Positions 1-10,800 are shown, counted from the stretch's first letter. The stretch is DNA of 64,000 bases from Blasia pusilla (GCA_050084515.1 CM114274.1:8866001-8930000), one strand, 5' to 3'. Numbers and translations are program-made. The notes: a model not told the origin generated them from the letters alone.

Positions 1-12
1 TGTTGTCGTTAG

Positions 13-412
13 GAGTGTGGTCCGGACCAGTACTTGTACCATTGTGAAGCTGACAGGGTCAGTTGGTTTTATCAGGAGTTGAACGACAAGAAGAGATTGG
101 CAACAAGCGGTGCTAACACTGCCCGCGCTTACACTGTGCAAAATGGGACTTGCAAGTTCCCAGACAACTTCACCGGGTGCCAAGATCTTGCTAAGATCAA
201 GGTACTTGTTGAACCTATTTCTCATCGTCCCTGGATCTGAACGTTGTAGCTCTGTTTGGTCGTCAGATGGAAGTTGTATATGCTGAGGGACTTATCCTCT
301 CGTCTGTGTGCAGGATGTAAAGTTTTTGTCCGAAGACATTGCGTTGGAATGCGAGGGCAAGGACGCATACAAATGTGGCTCCAACGTTTTCTGGAAGGGA
401 GACAAGAAATGA
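13..412 (+). CDS. 3' end of an unidentified Cys-containing protein gene (last two exons)
   Basis: Two exons read through cleanly. Exon n starts at 13, just after an AG acceptor, and ends at 201 before GTACTTG. The last exon starts at 314 after a pyrimidine-rich GTGTGCAG acceptor and ends with TGA at 410-412. Both are in phase 0 (63 and 33 codons). The translated piece starts ECGPDQYLYHCEAD, ends SNVFWKGDKK, and contains six cysteines (CGP, YHCE, GTCK, TGCQ, LECE, YKCG), which would suit a secreted disulphide-bonded protein. I do not recognise the family, and the N-terminal exons lie outside the window. There is no repeat signature in it, and its base composition is higher in GC than the surrounding spacer. 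The splice sites and joined frames make a real gene likely; the function is unknown. Confidence 0.6.
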
Positions 413-2379
413 AGTTGTTGAAGCTCTGTCACCTGTACATGGGATTTAAACCAACATTAGCGTTGTACCATTGCAATGTGCATACTCTGTACTTTAATTT
501 GACTTCGAAGTGCTCGAATTACAATTATGCTTCCTCCGCGTACACCCTTAGGTTCATCTTCTGTGACGTTTGCATAGGCTTGTGGAAATGTCTGGCAGTT
601 TGATCGGATTACCCTGGGGAGGATTCGATGGAAGTGTGAGGTCGTAGTTCGAAGGACCGCATGATGGACGTAGAGCCATCAAATCACCCTGACCCTGACT
701 CCACCTGAGAGGAAGCGAAATTCTCACATTCTCATGCTCTCCTACAACATCCTTTTGGAAGCACTGAATCTTTCTGCCAGAGGGGACAGGCGGTAGGTGG
801 GAAGGATGGGTTAGGAGATCATGTAGGGTGCTCGTGGATCTGTATGATCTTGAATCAATGCCGCTTAAACTGGAAATTCTGAACGGTTCTGGGTTTTCAC
901 CTTGCAGAGAATGATCCTGACATTCCCTCCCTTCGATCATTGTTGTAGTCGGTACCGAGCAGGCGGAGCAGCTTAGAAGATTTTGTTTGGATTTCGTCTG
1001 GTCCATCCTCCTATCCACGACCTAGATTCTTCATCGAGTGGGAGGCTATTGTAGTCGCACAGTTCTCACGCAGAAGGGAAAAGTCTGTTGTCTCTAACTA
1101 GTTTTTTCAACGAGACTTGGATAGATTGCATCGCTAAGTTTCAGAGCATTTATTCTCAATTATGTCACACATTGCTACAGAATGCGACTTATCTCGCATT
1201 TCATATTTACGACCATATATCGAAACCAAGGACCAAGAAAACACGCCATCGAAAGAATAGGACCTATTTTACCTCCATGAAAACATGTTTAGAAGTAATA
1301 ATAACTTGTCACCAAGATATATAACTAGCCAATGCAACTACTCAGAAACAACTAGTCGAGCGAATAGCAGTCAAACAATGAAAATCGAACGTTAGCGAAA
1401 ATGATGAAAGTATATCCAATCCATCCAACTCTTACGAAAACCCCGCTCCCTGCTGAAACGAAGTTTAATGCAGTTGCATTATCGCGCTCCTTATGCCCCA
1501 GCGGGACAGCTGCGGTAAAAGAGTGGCATGAGTGCATGCGTAAAGTCCACCATTCTCGGGCGTCAGGTGCAGTTACGTGATGAACATCTGCCTACGCAAG
1601 AAACGCAACCAGACGCCTTAATCATCGTGTTTGAGGCATGGAATATGTGTGACTAGTTTAGTGCGATTTGCTTGATTACCAAGGCGAGTAACGCTTTCCA
1701 ATAAATACGTTTAAGGTGTGACAAATTCGAGCATACGTCAGACAACCAATTCAATAGTGGAGAAGAGGAAATCGTATGAAATGAAACCCTCTAGAACTTC
1801 TAACACTATAAGTGTCACAAGTGATAGTTACCACGCATAGTGTGACAATCATATTTGATTCCTCATCGTGACCCATTTGGCTATTGCTAGAATATGTCAA
1901 TATCGGACAAAGAGGACGGGGTTTGGGGAAAGGTAGACGGGATTTGGGAACCCTCTTCTTGGTGACTACACGTAGGCTTTTTAAAGTCTTCTTGTGTTGA
2001 CATGTGTAAAGGGCCCAAAGGCTAAACGTATCATTTTTCATCCGCGTAGAACATTAAACTAGTAAAAATTAATCGAACATGTTTGCTGGGAAAATTGCCT
2101 CTTGATTTCCAAACATCACACCTCTCACACTCTTCTTTACCTCGACCCTATTCATTGTTGGGTTTCTCTAACCATGGGTTATGTTTGGTTTATAGAATAA
2201 AGTGTCTTTTATTGTTTCTACTTGTTCTAGGAAGGAGACTCTAGTGAAGTGGACAAGAATATTAATCTGGAACTAGGCACTTGGTTTTGTTGAAGACCCT
2301 TTTCAACTTTAACTCACTTCTAACATGTCTCACACTAACTAAAAGATGGAGAGGCATAGCACAGAGAGGTGAAAATTGA
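413..2379. other. 3' flank and spacer, no gene recognised
   Basis: The first two hundred bases are probably the 3' UTR of the gene ending at 412. Beyond that I see only short ORFs with no recognisable domain. The stretch near 1905-2020 shares phrases (GAGGACGGGGTTTG, GACATGTGT) with the Helitron-like repeats at 28374 and 35678, so it may be an old fragment of that family. Confidence 0.5.
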
Positions 2380-2705
2380 TCGCAAGTAAGGAGCCCGAGG
2401 ATGAAGAGGCACAAGGCTTATGATTATGGGTTTGTTTTGACACCATAAGAGATAGTTTCCAAATTTGTCGTAGGTAGGTCTTGCAAACAACTTGAGGCTT
2501 AATAGGCATGAGGTTTGTGATGATGCATTTGTTTTGGTACCATAAGATGAGATAGTTGCCAATTATCATAGGCATGTCTCGCTTGGAACTCAGGATGAAT
2601 AGGCGCGAGACTTATGTTGATAGGACTGTTACGGTACCTTAAGGTGAGATATTTAGAAAATCCATTGTAAGCAGGTCTCTCAAAGACCTCAATGCAGCGT
2701 CTCAC
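2380..2705. repeat. Decayed tandem repeat array, left part
   Basis: A unit of about 97 bp recurs. The phrase CTTATGATGATGGGTTTGTT, or a variant of it, begins near 2417, 2513 and 2611, each time followed by an ACCATAAGGTGAGATAG-like block and a GTAGGCAGGTCT-like block. The same unit resumes at 3905, so the array was one block before the element at 2741-3894 inserted. Short ORFs in it are by-products of the repeat. Confidence 0.75.
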
Positions 2706-2740
2706 ACTTACCCAAGGATGAACATGTACAATAGTGAGGT

Positions 2741-3894
2741 GTCGTGCGCATACATATCGCTACACAACATACATCGCTCGTCACATCTACACCACACAAC
2801 ACCGATCTTCCCCACACACGGGTCAATCCACACATGTACAAAAATCAACTCATACATATACATGGAAATCACACAACAAAAATAAAGAGTAGTAAAAACG
2901 GCACACCCGGCCTAAAACTCCACTCCTCAATCTACATCGGCATATCGAGCCTCGTCCACCCTATGCTATCAAGGAATCCGGATGCTAGCACCCTAGTCCT
3001 AGCTCATACACATACAAGGGAGGTGCTCCAACGGCCCACACTGCAGCCAATCACTCTCAATCACACACGACAAGTGCGGGAAAAGGGACTCGAATGGGTA
3101 ACCTGATCACGCCCTCCAACCTGCTGCACCGTCAACATGCACTCCTCCACATGATATGACAATCTCCGCAACATAACACTCCCCTCGACCAACACGTCGA
3201 TCCTCCCGTCAACAGATGCGGACAACCCGTCGGCATCATGCACACTGCCCCTCCATCGTCAACTCTCGCAACGCCCTGTTGTGCCCCAAAACATCATGTC
3301 GCGCAAACCCCTCTGTCTATCCCCACGCGTGGCATGTAACGTGACTCACCCTGGTCGGCTCCCACTCAAGTCCGGAAAATCTCAACTCACGTTCGCCGGA
3401 CTAACCTCGTCCATCCTGCCAACCACGTATGCTACAACTGCTCGATCGACTATGGTCCGTCTACCACGTTGGAGGGGGGGGAACTTGGGGAAAACTTGGG
3501 TCCGCGGCCCTATGCGGGCCCCTTGGGCCCTAAATGGGGGCGCCCGCCCACGCCCGCCTCGTCGCCTTTGCCCCTCGCCGCCGCGCCCTAACCCTAGACC
3601 GGCCGTTTTACTTGACAGCCCCTTGGCGGCTGCAAGCTCTAACTCTTCTCCGTGGGTACTCCCAACATTCCACGCGCTATAAGACGACGTTACTCCTGCC
3701 GACACAACCTGCGCTACACCCTGCTGCTGTCCCCCATCAATCCGCACCAGCAAAATCTGAGAAAAACGGACAGCGCTTCCGCCCACGGCCTTCCAAACAG
3801 AAAAATGTGGGACAAAGTTACACTCAAGATAGTCCGCTGGCTCCTACGCCCTATCCACGATAGATCTCGGCCTATCGGCTACTCAGATGTGACA
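2741..3894 (-). mobile_element. 1154-bp element related to the ends of the methyltransferase retroelement (solo LTR or deletion derivative)
   Basis: The element is flanked by a perfect 5-bp duplication, GAGGT, at 2736-2740 and 3895-3899, inside the tandem array. Read on the minus strand it starts TGTCACATC and ends GTATGCGCACGAC. These closely match the start (TGTCACGTC) and end (GTATGCGCATGAC) of the element at 9118-17809. It also shares the leader phrase GGTTACCCATTC (near 3085-3110, reverse) and the block ATGTATGTTGTGTAGCGAT near its end with both methyltransferase copies. It holds no coding domain; the ORFs seen in its GC-rich half look like chance. It could be a solo LTR of a sister family or an internally deleted non-autonomous copy. 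Confidence 0.75.
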
Positions 3895-3904
3895 GAGGTA
3901 AGAA

Positions 3905-4655
3905 TTGAGAGGCAAGAAAGGAGCCTAATAGACAAGAGGCTTATGATTATGAGTTTGTTCCAATACGATAAGGTAAGATAGTTGCAAAATCTATTGTAGG
4001 CAAGTCTTGTAAAGAACTTGAGGATAAATAGGTGCGAGGCTTATGATGATGGGTTTGTTCCGATAATAAACGGTGAGATAGTCGGCAAATATGTCATAGG
4101 CAGGTCTTCAAGAGCATAGTCTCATACTAACTCAAGGAAGAATATGCGGAGGAGTGAGCGGGTGAAAATTGGACGCAAGCAAGGATCTTGAGGATGAATA
4201 GGCGTAAGGCTTATGATGATGGGTTTGTTCAGGTATCATAAGGTGAGATAGTCGCTAAATTTTGTTGTATGAAGAATCTCCTAGCGTAGTGTCTCACACT
4301 AACCCAAGGATGAATAGGTGGAGCACTTAGAGGTGAAACCTAATTATAAGCAAGAAATGTGAGGATGACTAGGTGGGAGGCTTATGATGATGGGTTTCTT
4401 TCCATACCCTAAGGTGAGATATTTTCCAAATCCATTGTAGGTAGGTCTTATGGAGTAGTCTCTCATAGGCATAGTAAGGAGCTTGCTTTGGGTACCATAA
4501 GGTAAGATGGTTGCCGAATCAGTCGGAGGAAATGCTAGCAAAGAGCTCGAGGATGAATAAGTATGAGGCTTATGATGATGGGTTTGTTCTATCATCATAA
4601 GTTTATGTGAGATAGTTGCAAAACCTGTCACAGGCAGGTCTCACAGAGCAGTGAG
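3905..4655. repeat. Decayed tandem repeat array, right part
   Basis: This continues the unit of 2380-2705. CTTATGATGATGGG-type starts occur near 3940, 4040, 4210, 4381 and 4569, giving one spacing of about 100 bp and then spacings of about 170-190 bp, so the unit lengthened or merged. The spacing is irregular and substitutions are many, so it is an old array. No function is evident. Confidence 0.7.
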
Positions 4656-5884
4656 AGGTGAAAATTGAACGCATACAAAAAACTATACATGGTGTGTACA
4701 CAATGTGTAAACGATTGAAAAGTGTATGATGTACATCGTATGAGCGTTGATCTCATATTTCTAATGATAATGGAGGTTTTTTTTTATACTACCCAACTTG
4801 CACTAGAGTGACCTCTTGCACATTTTATAATGACCTATTTATAAAGATATATTAAGACATTTTACAATTAACGAGAGGGGAGAGGGGCTCATGATGGTTA
4901 ACTAGAATTACCCATTAGCCTTGAAATGGACACCGAATCTACTCCCATATATCCCTAATTTGACTAGCCTCAAAATTCATTATCAAGGACACACAAGTCA
5001 AGATGTGATTGGCTAAAATTACACATGTCATCTAGAGGGAATTTGAAAATAAAAATACTATTATAAATTTAATATTTCAAAGTCATTAGTCTCCATACCT
5101 TTAATAAATATTTCACTCTTAATTAGAAAAAAAAAAAAAAAGGAGAATGAAATGATATTGATAAATATCATTTATTTTCTTAAGTTCTTATTTTATTTTC
5201 TTAAGTGGTTGGAGAAAATAAAATTTCCTCTTGATAATAAAAATATTTAATTTTCATAATAAAAAGCACACATTAGGCGATCTCTTCCGAACAATATAAG
5301 TTGCGTGAATTAGAAAATCCAAAATAAAACATACAAGCATAATATCTATGCACGGATGAAAGTCATCATGGGGAAATACATCCATTAAATTAATGACATA
5401 TTAGTTTTTCTGTCAAGCATGACACGTATTAGCATCGAAGGTGGGCAAAAAATATCACAGGAAGATTTATTCAAACCGTGTCCTTTTTTAATTACTAGTA
5501 CAATGCCAATGTTATACACGATTGAAAATCATCATGAGGAATACATTCATTAAGTTATTGATTTTAAGTCTCTACGGGATGTTAAACATGAGATGGAGGA
5601 CAGAAAATACACATGTCAACAAGAAGGGATAATTTTTTTCTAACCCGGTGGTCTTTTACATCTTTTATTTATAAAGATAACCTCTCCCATAATGAATGGT
5701 TGTTCCCAATGAACATGAGAGTCCTATTTTAAATATAGAGATAACCTCTCACAACATAATGACCGAGCATAATATATGGGTGAAAATCACCCCTGAATTC
5801 AGCTAACTATACTATAAATTTGAATCATCATGGGATCAACCCACAATATATACACCCGTTCAATGTCAGGGAGAACCGGGTTAC
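4656..5884. other. AT-rich spacer, no gene recognised
   Basis: This stretch has long A/T runs (for example 5120-5140), no ORF with a recognisable domain and no clear element ends. It is probably decayed repeat DNA. Confidence 0.5.
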
Positions 5885-5885
5885 G

Positions 5886-6056
5886 TGTCAGTTAGCCGGA
5901 AGAATTTGAGAATTTCCGATTCTGGTCATTTACCGGCCAAAAACGAGGGTTTCCTTTGTATTTGTTTAACTGGAATGAGAAAACTTTGAAAAAGACCGGA
6001 AATGTACGGGTTGTCACGAATAAACTCCCGGACCGTATCCCGCCCTCTTTTAATAA
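5886..6056. repeat. Dispersed repeat, copy 1 (partner at 32447-32646)
   Basis: Blocks AGCCGGAAGAATT, TTTCCGATTC, ACCGGCC, CCTTTGTA, GAAATGT and CTCCCGGACC follow in the same order and spacing here and at 32447-32646. The two copies differ by many substitutions and small indels. Nothing in it codes for a known domain. The element type is unknown. Confidence 0.6.
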
Positions 6057-6198
6057 TATAATAATGGTTAACCCTACTGATGCGTGAGAGCACATATCAT
6101 CCTATCATGCGTGAGCACCACGACTTTGCCGATAACAAGTTGACGGTTTCACACAAAACTCTCGGTTACGCAGGAAGAGCTGAACTTTCACATGATCA

Positions 6199-6331
6199 AG
6201 GAAAACAAAGATGCACTTTGATAAAAACGAGTGATGGAAAACCCATCGGAAGTACAAAAGAGGGGGACTCAAAGAGTCAAAACCTGAAGGCCACAACACG
6301 ACCAGAAAAGGAAGAAGGGGGCATTCCCCCA
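6199..6331 (-). mobile_element. 5'-truncated non-LTR element, 133-bp 3' tail with 12-bp target duplication
   Basis: The insert is flanked by an exact 12-bp duplication, TTCACATGATCA, at 6187-6198 and 6332-6343. On the minus strand it carries the family's conserved 3' tail: GGAATGCC, then GTGGCCTTCA, TTTTGACTC, AGTCCCCCT and GATGGGTTTTCCATCACTCG. The same tail ends the copies at 7301-7396, 8041-8275 and 62750-63390. A long target duplication with a variable 5' cut is what target-primed reverse transcription produces. Confidence 0.85.
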
Positions 6332-6343
6332 TTCACATGATCA

Positions 6344-6681
6344 CATTTCGAACCCTAAACAGCTATCCATCACCGACTACGACTTTGGATAGTGCAGAGG
6401 TTGGAACTCACAAGGACGATGTCTACGAACGTGGGCTGCAAAGACTCTTTCTCGAGAGAAAGCCGTAGTTGGAGGTAGAACGATCCTGTGCTCTTGAAAG
6501 CTTGTCGGCGATACGAGACGAGACGACGTGGTCTCGTGGAGTGGGCACTGCGACGGGGAAGGTGAAGGTGGGGATAGCCTTACGGATGAGAGCAATGATT
6601 TGCTGCGCTTCTGTGTTCTTCATGAGGGCTGTGGAAGAACGTGTCACACCATATTTTGGACCGGGAGACGGAGATGGCAAC
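6344..6681. other. GC-richer unassigned segment
   Basis: ORFs are open on both strands (for example minus 6423-6680) but no family is recognised. It borders the 226-bp duplication, and its composition is gene-like compared with the AT-rich flanks. It may be the remnant of a host exon or promoter. Confidence 0.3.
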
Positions 6682-7133
6682 CCCGAGGAATGCGCAGACC
6701 ATCGAAAGCTCCGCTTCGGAAATCACGACACATGATCCAATCCGGATGGTCAGTAGAGTAGAGTAGAGTGAGTGCCTGAACGCTTTGAAGCTCGGATCCT
6801 CCCTCCGACGCAGCTCAGGAATCGGAAACGCAAACGCGGCAGCGAGAGCTTGAAGGCGCCGGATTTGCCCGAACCACACGATCAACGAAGAGCCTGCCGA
6901 CGAAACGCCGAGGAATGCGCAGACCATCGAAAGCTCCGCTTCGGAATTCAAATATCACGACACATGATTCAATCCCGATGGTCAGTAGAGACTCTGAGTG
7001 CCTGGACGCTATGAAGCTCGGATCCTCCCTCCGATGCACCTCAGGAATCGGAAACGCAAACGCGGCAGCGAGAGCTTGAAGGCGCCCAAAACCCCCGATC
7101 AATGAAGAGCCTACCGACGAAACGCCACATGGA
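6682..7133. repeat. Tandem duplication of a 226-bp GC-rich unit
   Basis: CCGAGGAATGCGCAGACCAT starts at 6682 and again at 6908. The following 220 bases match closely (CATCGAAAGCTCCGCTTCGG, CTCGGATCCTCCCTCCG, CGGAAACGCAAACGCGGCAG), with a handful of substitutions and small indels. The minus strand is open through much of both units, giving a peptide with LQALAAAFAFPIPE in each. No domain is recognised. The unit may come from a duplicated gene 5' end. Confidence 0.8.
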
Positions 7134-7300
7134 TACGTGAGATTGAGTGGGAGAACATATAGGGTCAGTCAAGAATGAGCGTGAGAGCAAGGTCCGGGGG
7201 GTTTTAGAGTAAGTCTCCATGGAGTCGCGGGGTCACGTCCCTTACCGCGGAAACGCATATGACGGCCTAGGCTGGCGGTCATATCCGTTTACGGGTAAAG

Positions 7301-7396
7301 GTTGTTGTGGCCTTCAGGTTTTGACTTTGAGTCCCCCTTTTTTGTATTTCCGATGGGTTTTCCATCACTCGTTTTTATCGAAGTGCATTTTTTGTC
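7301..7396 (+). mobile_element. 5'-truncated non-LTR element, 96-bp tail with 12-bp target duplication
   Basis: An exact duplication, TTACGGGTAAAG, lies at 7289-7300 and 7397-7408. The 96 bases between are only the 3' tail of the family, from GTGGCCTTCAGG through GATGGGTTTTCCATCACTCG to GTGCATTTTTTGTC. This small insertion fixes where the family's 3' end lies. Confidence 0.88.
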
Positions 7397-7408
7397 TTAC
7401 GGGTAAAG

Positions 7409-8040
7409 TCACAAACGGTTTCTGACACTGGATTACGAAGGTCCAGTGTCCAACAATTAATCGGTTACAGTCCTTTCATTTCCAAGTACCTAAATTTTAG
7501 GGCGCAGAAGAACGAGTGACCTAATTATGGTCCGTGAAATGATAATCGTCGATTTAACATCGCAAAGATCCCACGATCATGGAATTGCTCCATGAGGACC
7601 TGTCGTTAGGTGGTTAAGTATATCTGAAATTTGAAACTTTTACCTTGTTCAAAATTGTTGCGTTGGAATTTCCGGTAATTTTTTGGGAATTATTTATTTA
7701 TTTGATTTAAAAAAGAAATTCATTTTTTATCACCCGGAATGTTGTTGGGCTGATATACGGCATGATGAAAAACCAACTCGACAAAAACCCTCTGTTGGAC
7801 TTCATTCTCTTGTTGTAAAGCAAATAATTCACTTTAATTCCATGCATTTTGGCCTTTTGGTCTCCCTCTTCACTTCCCCTTTTAGGGAATAAGTTATGAA
7901 GTCATCTTTGGTAGGAATTGAACCTAACTACGTTTCCCACCAATCAGGAGCGAAGAATTTTTCCCCTCCATAGTACATTGTGGCTTTTCAAGAGAAGTTT
8001 CAATGTATTACAAAAAAATTATGAAATTATGAAATTCTAT
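7409..8040. other. AT-rich spacer, no gene recognised
   Basis: There are only short ORFs. I see no element ends or domains. Confidence 0.5.
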
Positions 8041-8275
8041 AAATATGCTTGATGGAAAATCCATCCAAAAAAAAAAGGGGGACTTAAAGAGTCAAGTCTC
8101 AAAAGGCCACAATTGGCCCTGAAAAAGAAGGAGGCATTCCCTCCTATCGACTAAACTCACCAACAGCAGATATAATTTTAGCAACTCCTAGAGAACTATG
8201 ACTACTACTAAGTTGGCTATCCTCTCGTCCCGGCGGTTGGGCGGCGCCATCTTGAGAGCCTCTCCCTATGGGACA
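8041..8275 (-). mobile_element. 5'-truncated non-LTR element, 3' end of ORF plus tail
   Basis: Read on the minus strand, the segment encodes the last residues of the family's ORF (SSSHSSLGVAKIISAVGEFSR then stop), matching SSSHSSLVVADIVSTVGEFRR at 63183-63248. It is followed by the tail GGAATGCCTCCTTC, GTGGCC, TTGACTCTTTAAGTCCCCC and GGATTTTCCATCA. The 5' limit is approximate, and I could not define a target duplication. Confidence 0.7.
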
Positions 8276-8350
8276 TCGTCCCTCCCTCGCTAGCGTCTCT
8301 TTTGTATTACAAAAGGGACCCTATCCCCGACTCCAACTTTCCCAATCACC

Positions 8351-9117
8351 TTACAAATCCACAACTACTTCACTTGGAAATGTATCTAAATTTGCTAGAA
8401 TATGTGTTGGAATTTTTGTATCATAAACATATCTAAAGTGTGTTGAATTTTTCCAAAGAACTACAGACTCAACCACCAAATCTTCAAAATCTGTTATTTT
8501 CCCCTCTAAGGCAATCTTAAGAACAACATCCAAATGCTTTGTCATTAATCTACTCCGACTTTTAGTCTTAATCACATTTTGCACAGAGGAGGCTCTCTCA
8601 CAAATAGCAGTACTCACATATTGTACCCTCGCAATGTTGGCTAAAATGGGCATGTTAAAGAACTTACATTGCAAGGACGGGCTCCAACTGATCATAGCCC
8701 TCAAGTCCTTGAAGTTTTGATCTTTCCACTCTATGGTGACCATCAACTTAAATAACTGAAACTCTTGTTTCATAGCTCCCATACTCACTAAAGAAAATTG
8801 CAAGGGACCTTTGAAGGGAAAATCCCTTTCAAAATGTGCACAAAGGTCATCCAATTCCTTACAACCCCTACTGTTCAATCCCACTTGCCTTGAAGGCATA
8901 TGTAGAGGATATATTACCCTCATTACACCAATGAAATTGTTATCCTTGAACAGATCTTGCAAAGCTTCAGCAAAAGTATTTTAAAAAAGTAAGGCAACCT
9001 CTATATCCTTTCCTATTTGATCCCTCAACATTTTAATGCTATGGAACTTTCAATCCCTAATCTCATATTGCAAAAATTTCAAATACCCTCCACGAGGACC
9101 AAATTCAAGTAAAATAT
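8351..9117 (-). pseudogene. hAT transposase, C-terminal half
   Basis: This holds the second half of a hAT transposase of the ZMYM/ZNF862-like type, read on the minus strand from 9112 down to the stop at 8351-8353. The C-terminal dimerisation region is clear: LANIARVQYVSTAICERASS followed by NVIKTKSRSRLMTKHLD and LKIALEG. Upstream the frame carries EFGPRGGYLKFLQYEIRD and KMLRDQIGKDIEVALLF, with in-frame stops after EIRD and LLF. The first half lies at 17815-19181. The two halves join in one frame across the retroelement at 9118-17809. It is not functional, because it is split and has stops. The family cuts and pastes DNA through an RNase H-like core. Confidence 0.8.
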
Positions 9118-9261
9118 GTCATGCGCATACACATCGCTACACAACATACATTGTTGTCACTGAACACACACACAAACACGCACGATCCCATGCTAACTCA
9201 TGGCATCCAAACAACGAGACAAGAAGTACTAAAATATCTCCAATCGCCTCCCTAGCTGGTG
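9118..9261 (-). repeat. 3' terminal block of the left element
   Basis: The block runs, in element direction, from GATTGGAGATATTTTAGTAC to GTGTATGCGCATGAC. The same block occurs twice at the 3' end of the right copy (53812-53938 and 54458-54587), and part of it occurs near 20090-20135. It is absent from the 5' end of either full copy. It contains a (GT)-rich stretch. Confidence 0.75.
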
Positions 9262-9421
9262 GTTAGGTCCCTCTTACTCCAGGTAGCCATCTATCCCTAC
9301 CTACCATGACATACATCTCTCGAACGCTAAGAGCAAGAAGGTCGGGTGCTCATGTGGCCCCATCGTTAGTAGCCTTCCTGTCATCCATGTCACAGAAAAA
9401 GTCAGAATCGAAACCTACCTA

Positions 9422-9571
9422 GTATCTCCTCAATGTACATTTGGGACACATCCATCGTCCCCGAGGAACCCTAGAGAGAGGTGGCATTAGACATGCCATA
9501 TGCCAACCTCTCGAATATCCATCACAGACTAGCATCGTGGCCGCACCACGGGTAGAACCACACAACATACA
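9422..9571 (-). CDS. PHD finger at the integrase C-terminus, left copy
   Basis: The last 50 codons of the ORF 9419-10174 (minus) form a C4HC3 PHD finger: CMLC, then CDGY, RGWHMAC, PPLSRVP and WMCPKC before the stop. The fourth metal ligand is Tyr here (CDGY). The right copy has Cys at that place (YDAC) but has lost the third ligand and the His, so together the two copies imply a complete ancestral finger. PHD fingers read histone H3 tail marks. Many Ty3-type elements carry a chromodomain at this place. An aid to target-site choice is inferred, not shown. Confidence 0.85.
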
Positions 9572-10600
9572 ACGCAAGCTTGCAAGAACTACTGCTAAGC
9601 TCGGATCTACTTTACCATCAATGTTAAGAAGGTGACATGGCGCACAATTACGCACATGGTCCTTCCATACCATACCATCGCGTCCCTCCAGCAAGAGAAC
9701 ACCGGACGGCAAAACGTCATGCACTCTTAGTATAGTGCGCCCTGCAGTCCCATCCAACGTCGTCGGTGTAGTCTGCTGCAAGTAGACATAATCTTCCTGA
9801 TGAAACCTCCGGATAGTTGGTCGATAACCACCACCCCAAATAGTCGCATACCTCAACGTATCCTGATGTTGCGCAATCGCCAAGTTCTTGAACGCCATGG
9901 GCATTACTCTCCGAAACAACTCAGTCCTCTGAGAACATGCTCGCATCCATACATCTGGGTCATCAAGGTCCAGCACCTCACAAGCATCTCGACGAATGGC
10001 CGCAGGTAAATCTGGCTGTCGGCCATAAAGTAGCAAGTGCGGTGAAAAAGATGCTAAGGATGCATGCCTGCTGAATCTGTATCCCATCGCCAACAAGGGC
10101 AACTGGAGGTCCCAATCTCCTAGGTGACCTCTCTGCAAGCCATACTTGCGTAAACCCCTCTTCACCGTTTTCACAACTCTCTCCGCTAATCCATCCGCCT
10201 TAGGATGATCTCGCGAAGTCGTGCGATGGTCGATCAGCGACTGATCTCACAAGGCCTGGAACTCACCGCAAAACTCGGTACCCTGGTGTCAACACCTTAG
10301 CCAGTGCGCCATAATGACTCAGCACTCTGTCAAGGAAGGCATAAGCTACTCCCTCACTCGCTTTGTCAGGAAATGCAACCAACTCGATCCACTTCGAGAA
10401 GTGCTCGACCATCACCAACACATAACGACTGTGACGCTCTGTCAAAGGCAAAGATCTTGCAAAATCCAAACTCCATCTATACCCTAAGCCCATGATCGGT
10501 AATGGATGCAACTGTGGAGTCGAAGCATTGAACGATGCTCCGACCCGATCACACACCATGGACCTGGCAACAAACTGCTGAATGTTAGTCTCCATGCCTC
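9572..10600 (-). pseudogene. Integrase, left copy
   Basis: Retroviral-type integrase core in two frames. The 10263-10595 segment shows YRWSLDFARSLP with the first catalytic Asp, then VMVEHFSKWIELVAFP and FLDRVLSHYGAL. A frameshift then destroys the second catalytic region: the VLTDQG-type motif is replaced by VLTPGY, ending in a stop at 10263-10265. Downstream, HPKADGLAERVVK carries the catalytic Glu, and the frame from 10174 continues through GLQRGHLGDWDLQLPLLA, NLAIAQHQDTLRYATIWGGG and the C-terminal SH3-like stretch (RTILRVHDVLPSGVLLL). It inserts the element cDNA into chromosomes. It cannot work in this copy. Confidence 0.85.
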
Positions 10601-10800
10601 GCCACCACTACTGAATCTGGAACAAGTTGTACGTCCGCTTCATCCCAAAGTGACCCAACTCCTTGTGGGCATGCTGCACTAATCGTGCTCTCTGCAAAGG
10701 ATGCGGCACTACCCGTACTCTGCCATCCTCCCAAACCCTCAAAACATGTGTCCCCTCCCAACGGAACCGTCTGGCCCGCTATAGGATCCGATCCCGCTCT

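Noticed and set aside
554-1018. 154-codon minus-strand ORF downstream of the first gene
   Set aside because: No domain, mixed composition, lies in the likely 3' UTR and spacer of the plus-strand gene; probably chance.
3281-3863. Several overlapping ORFs of 100-134 codons on both strands
   Set aside because: They lie inside the 1154-bp element with a target duplication, in a GC-rich part where stops are rare; no domain in any frame.
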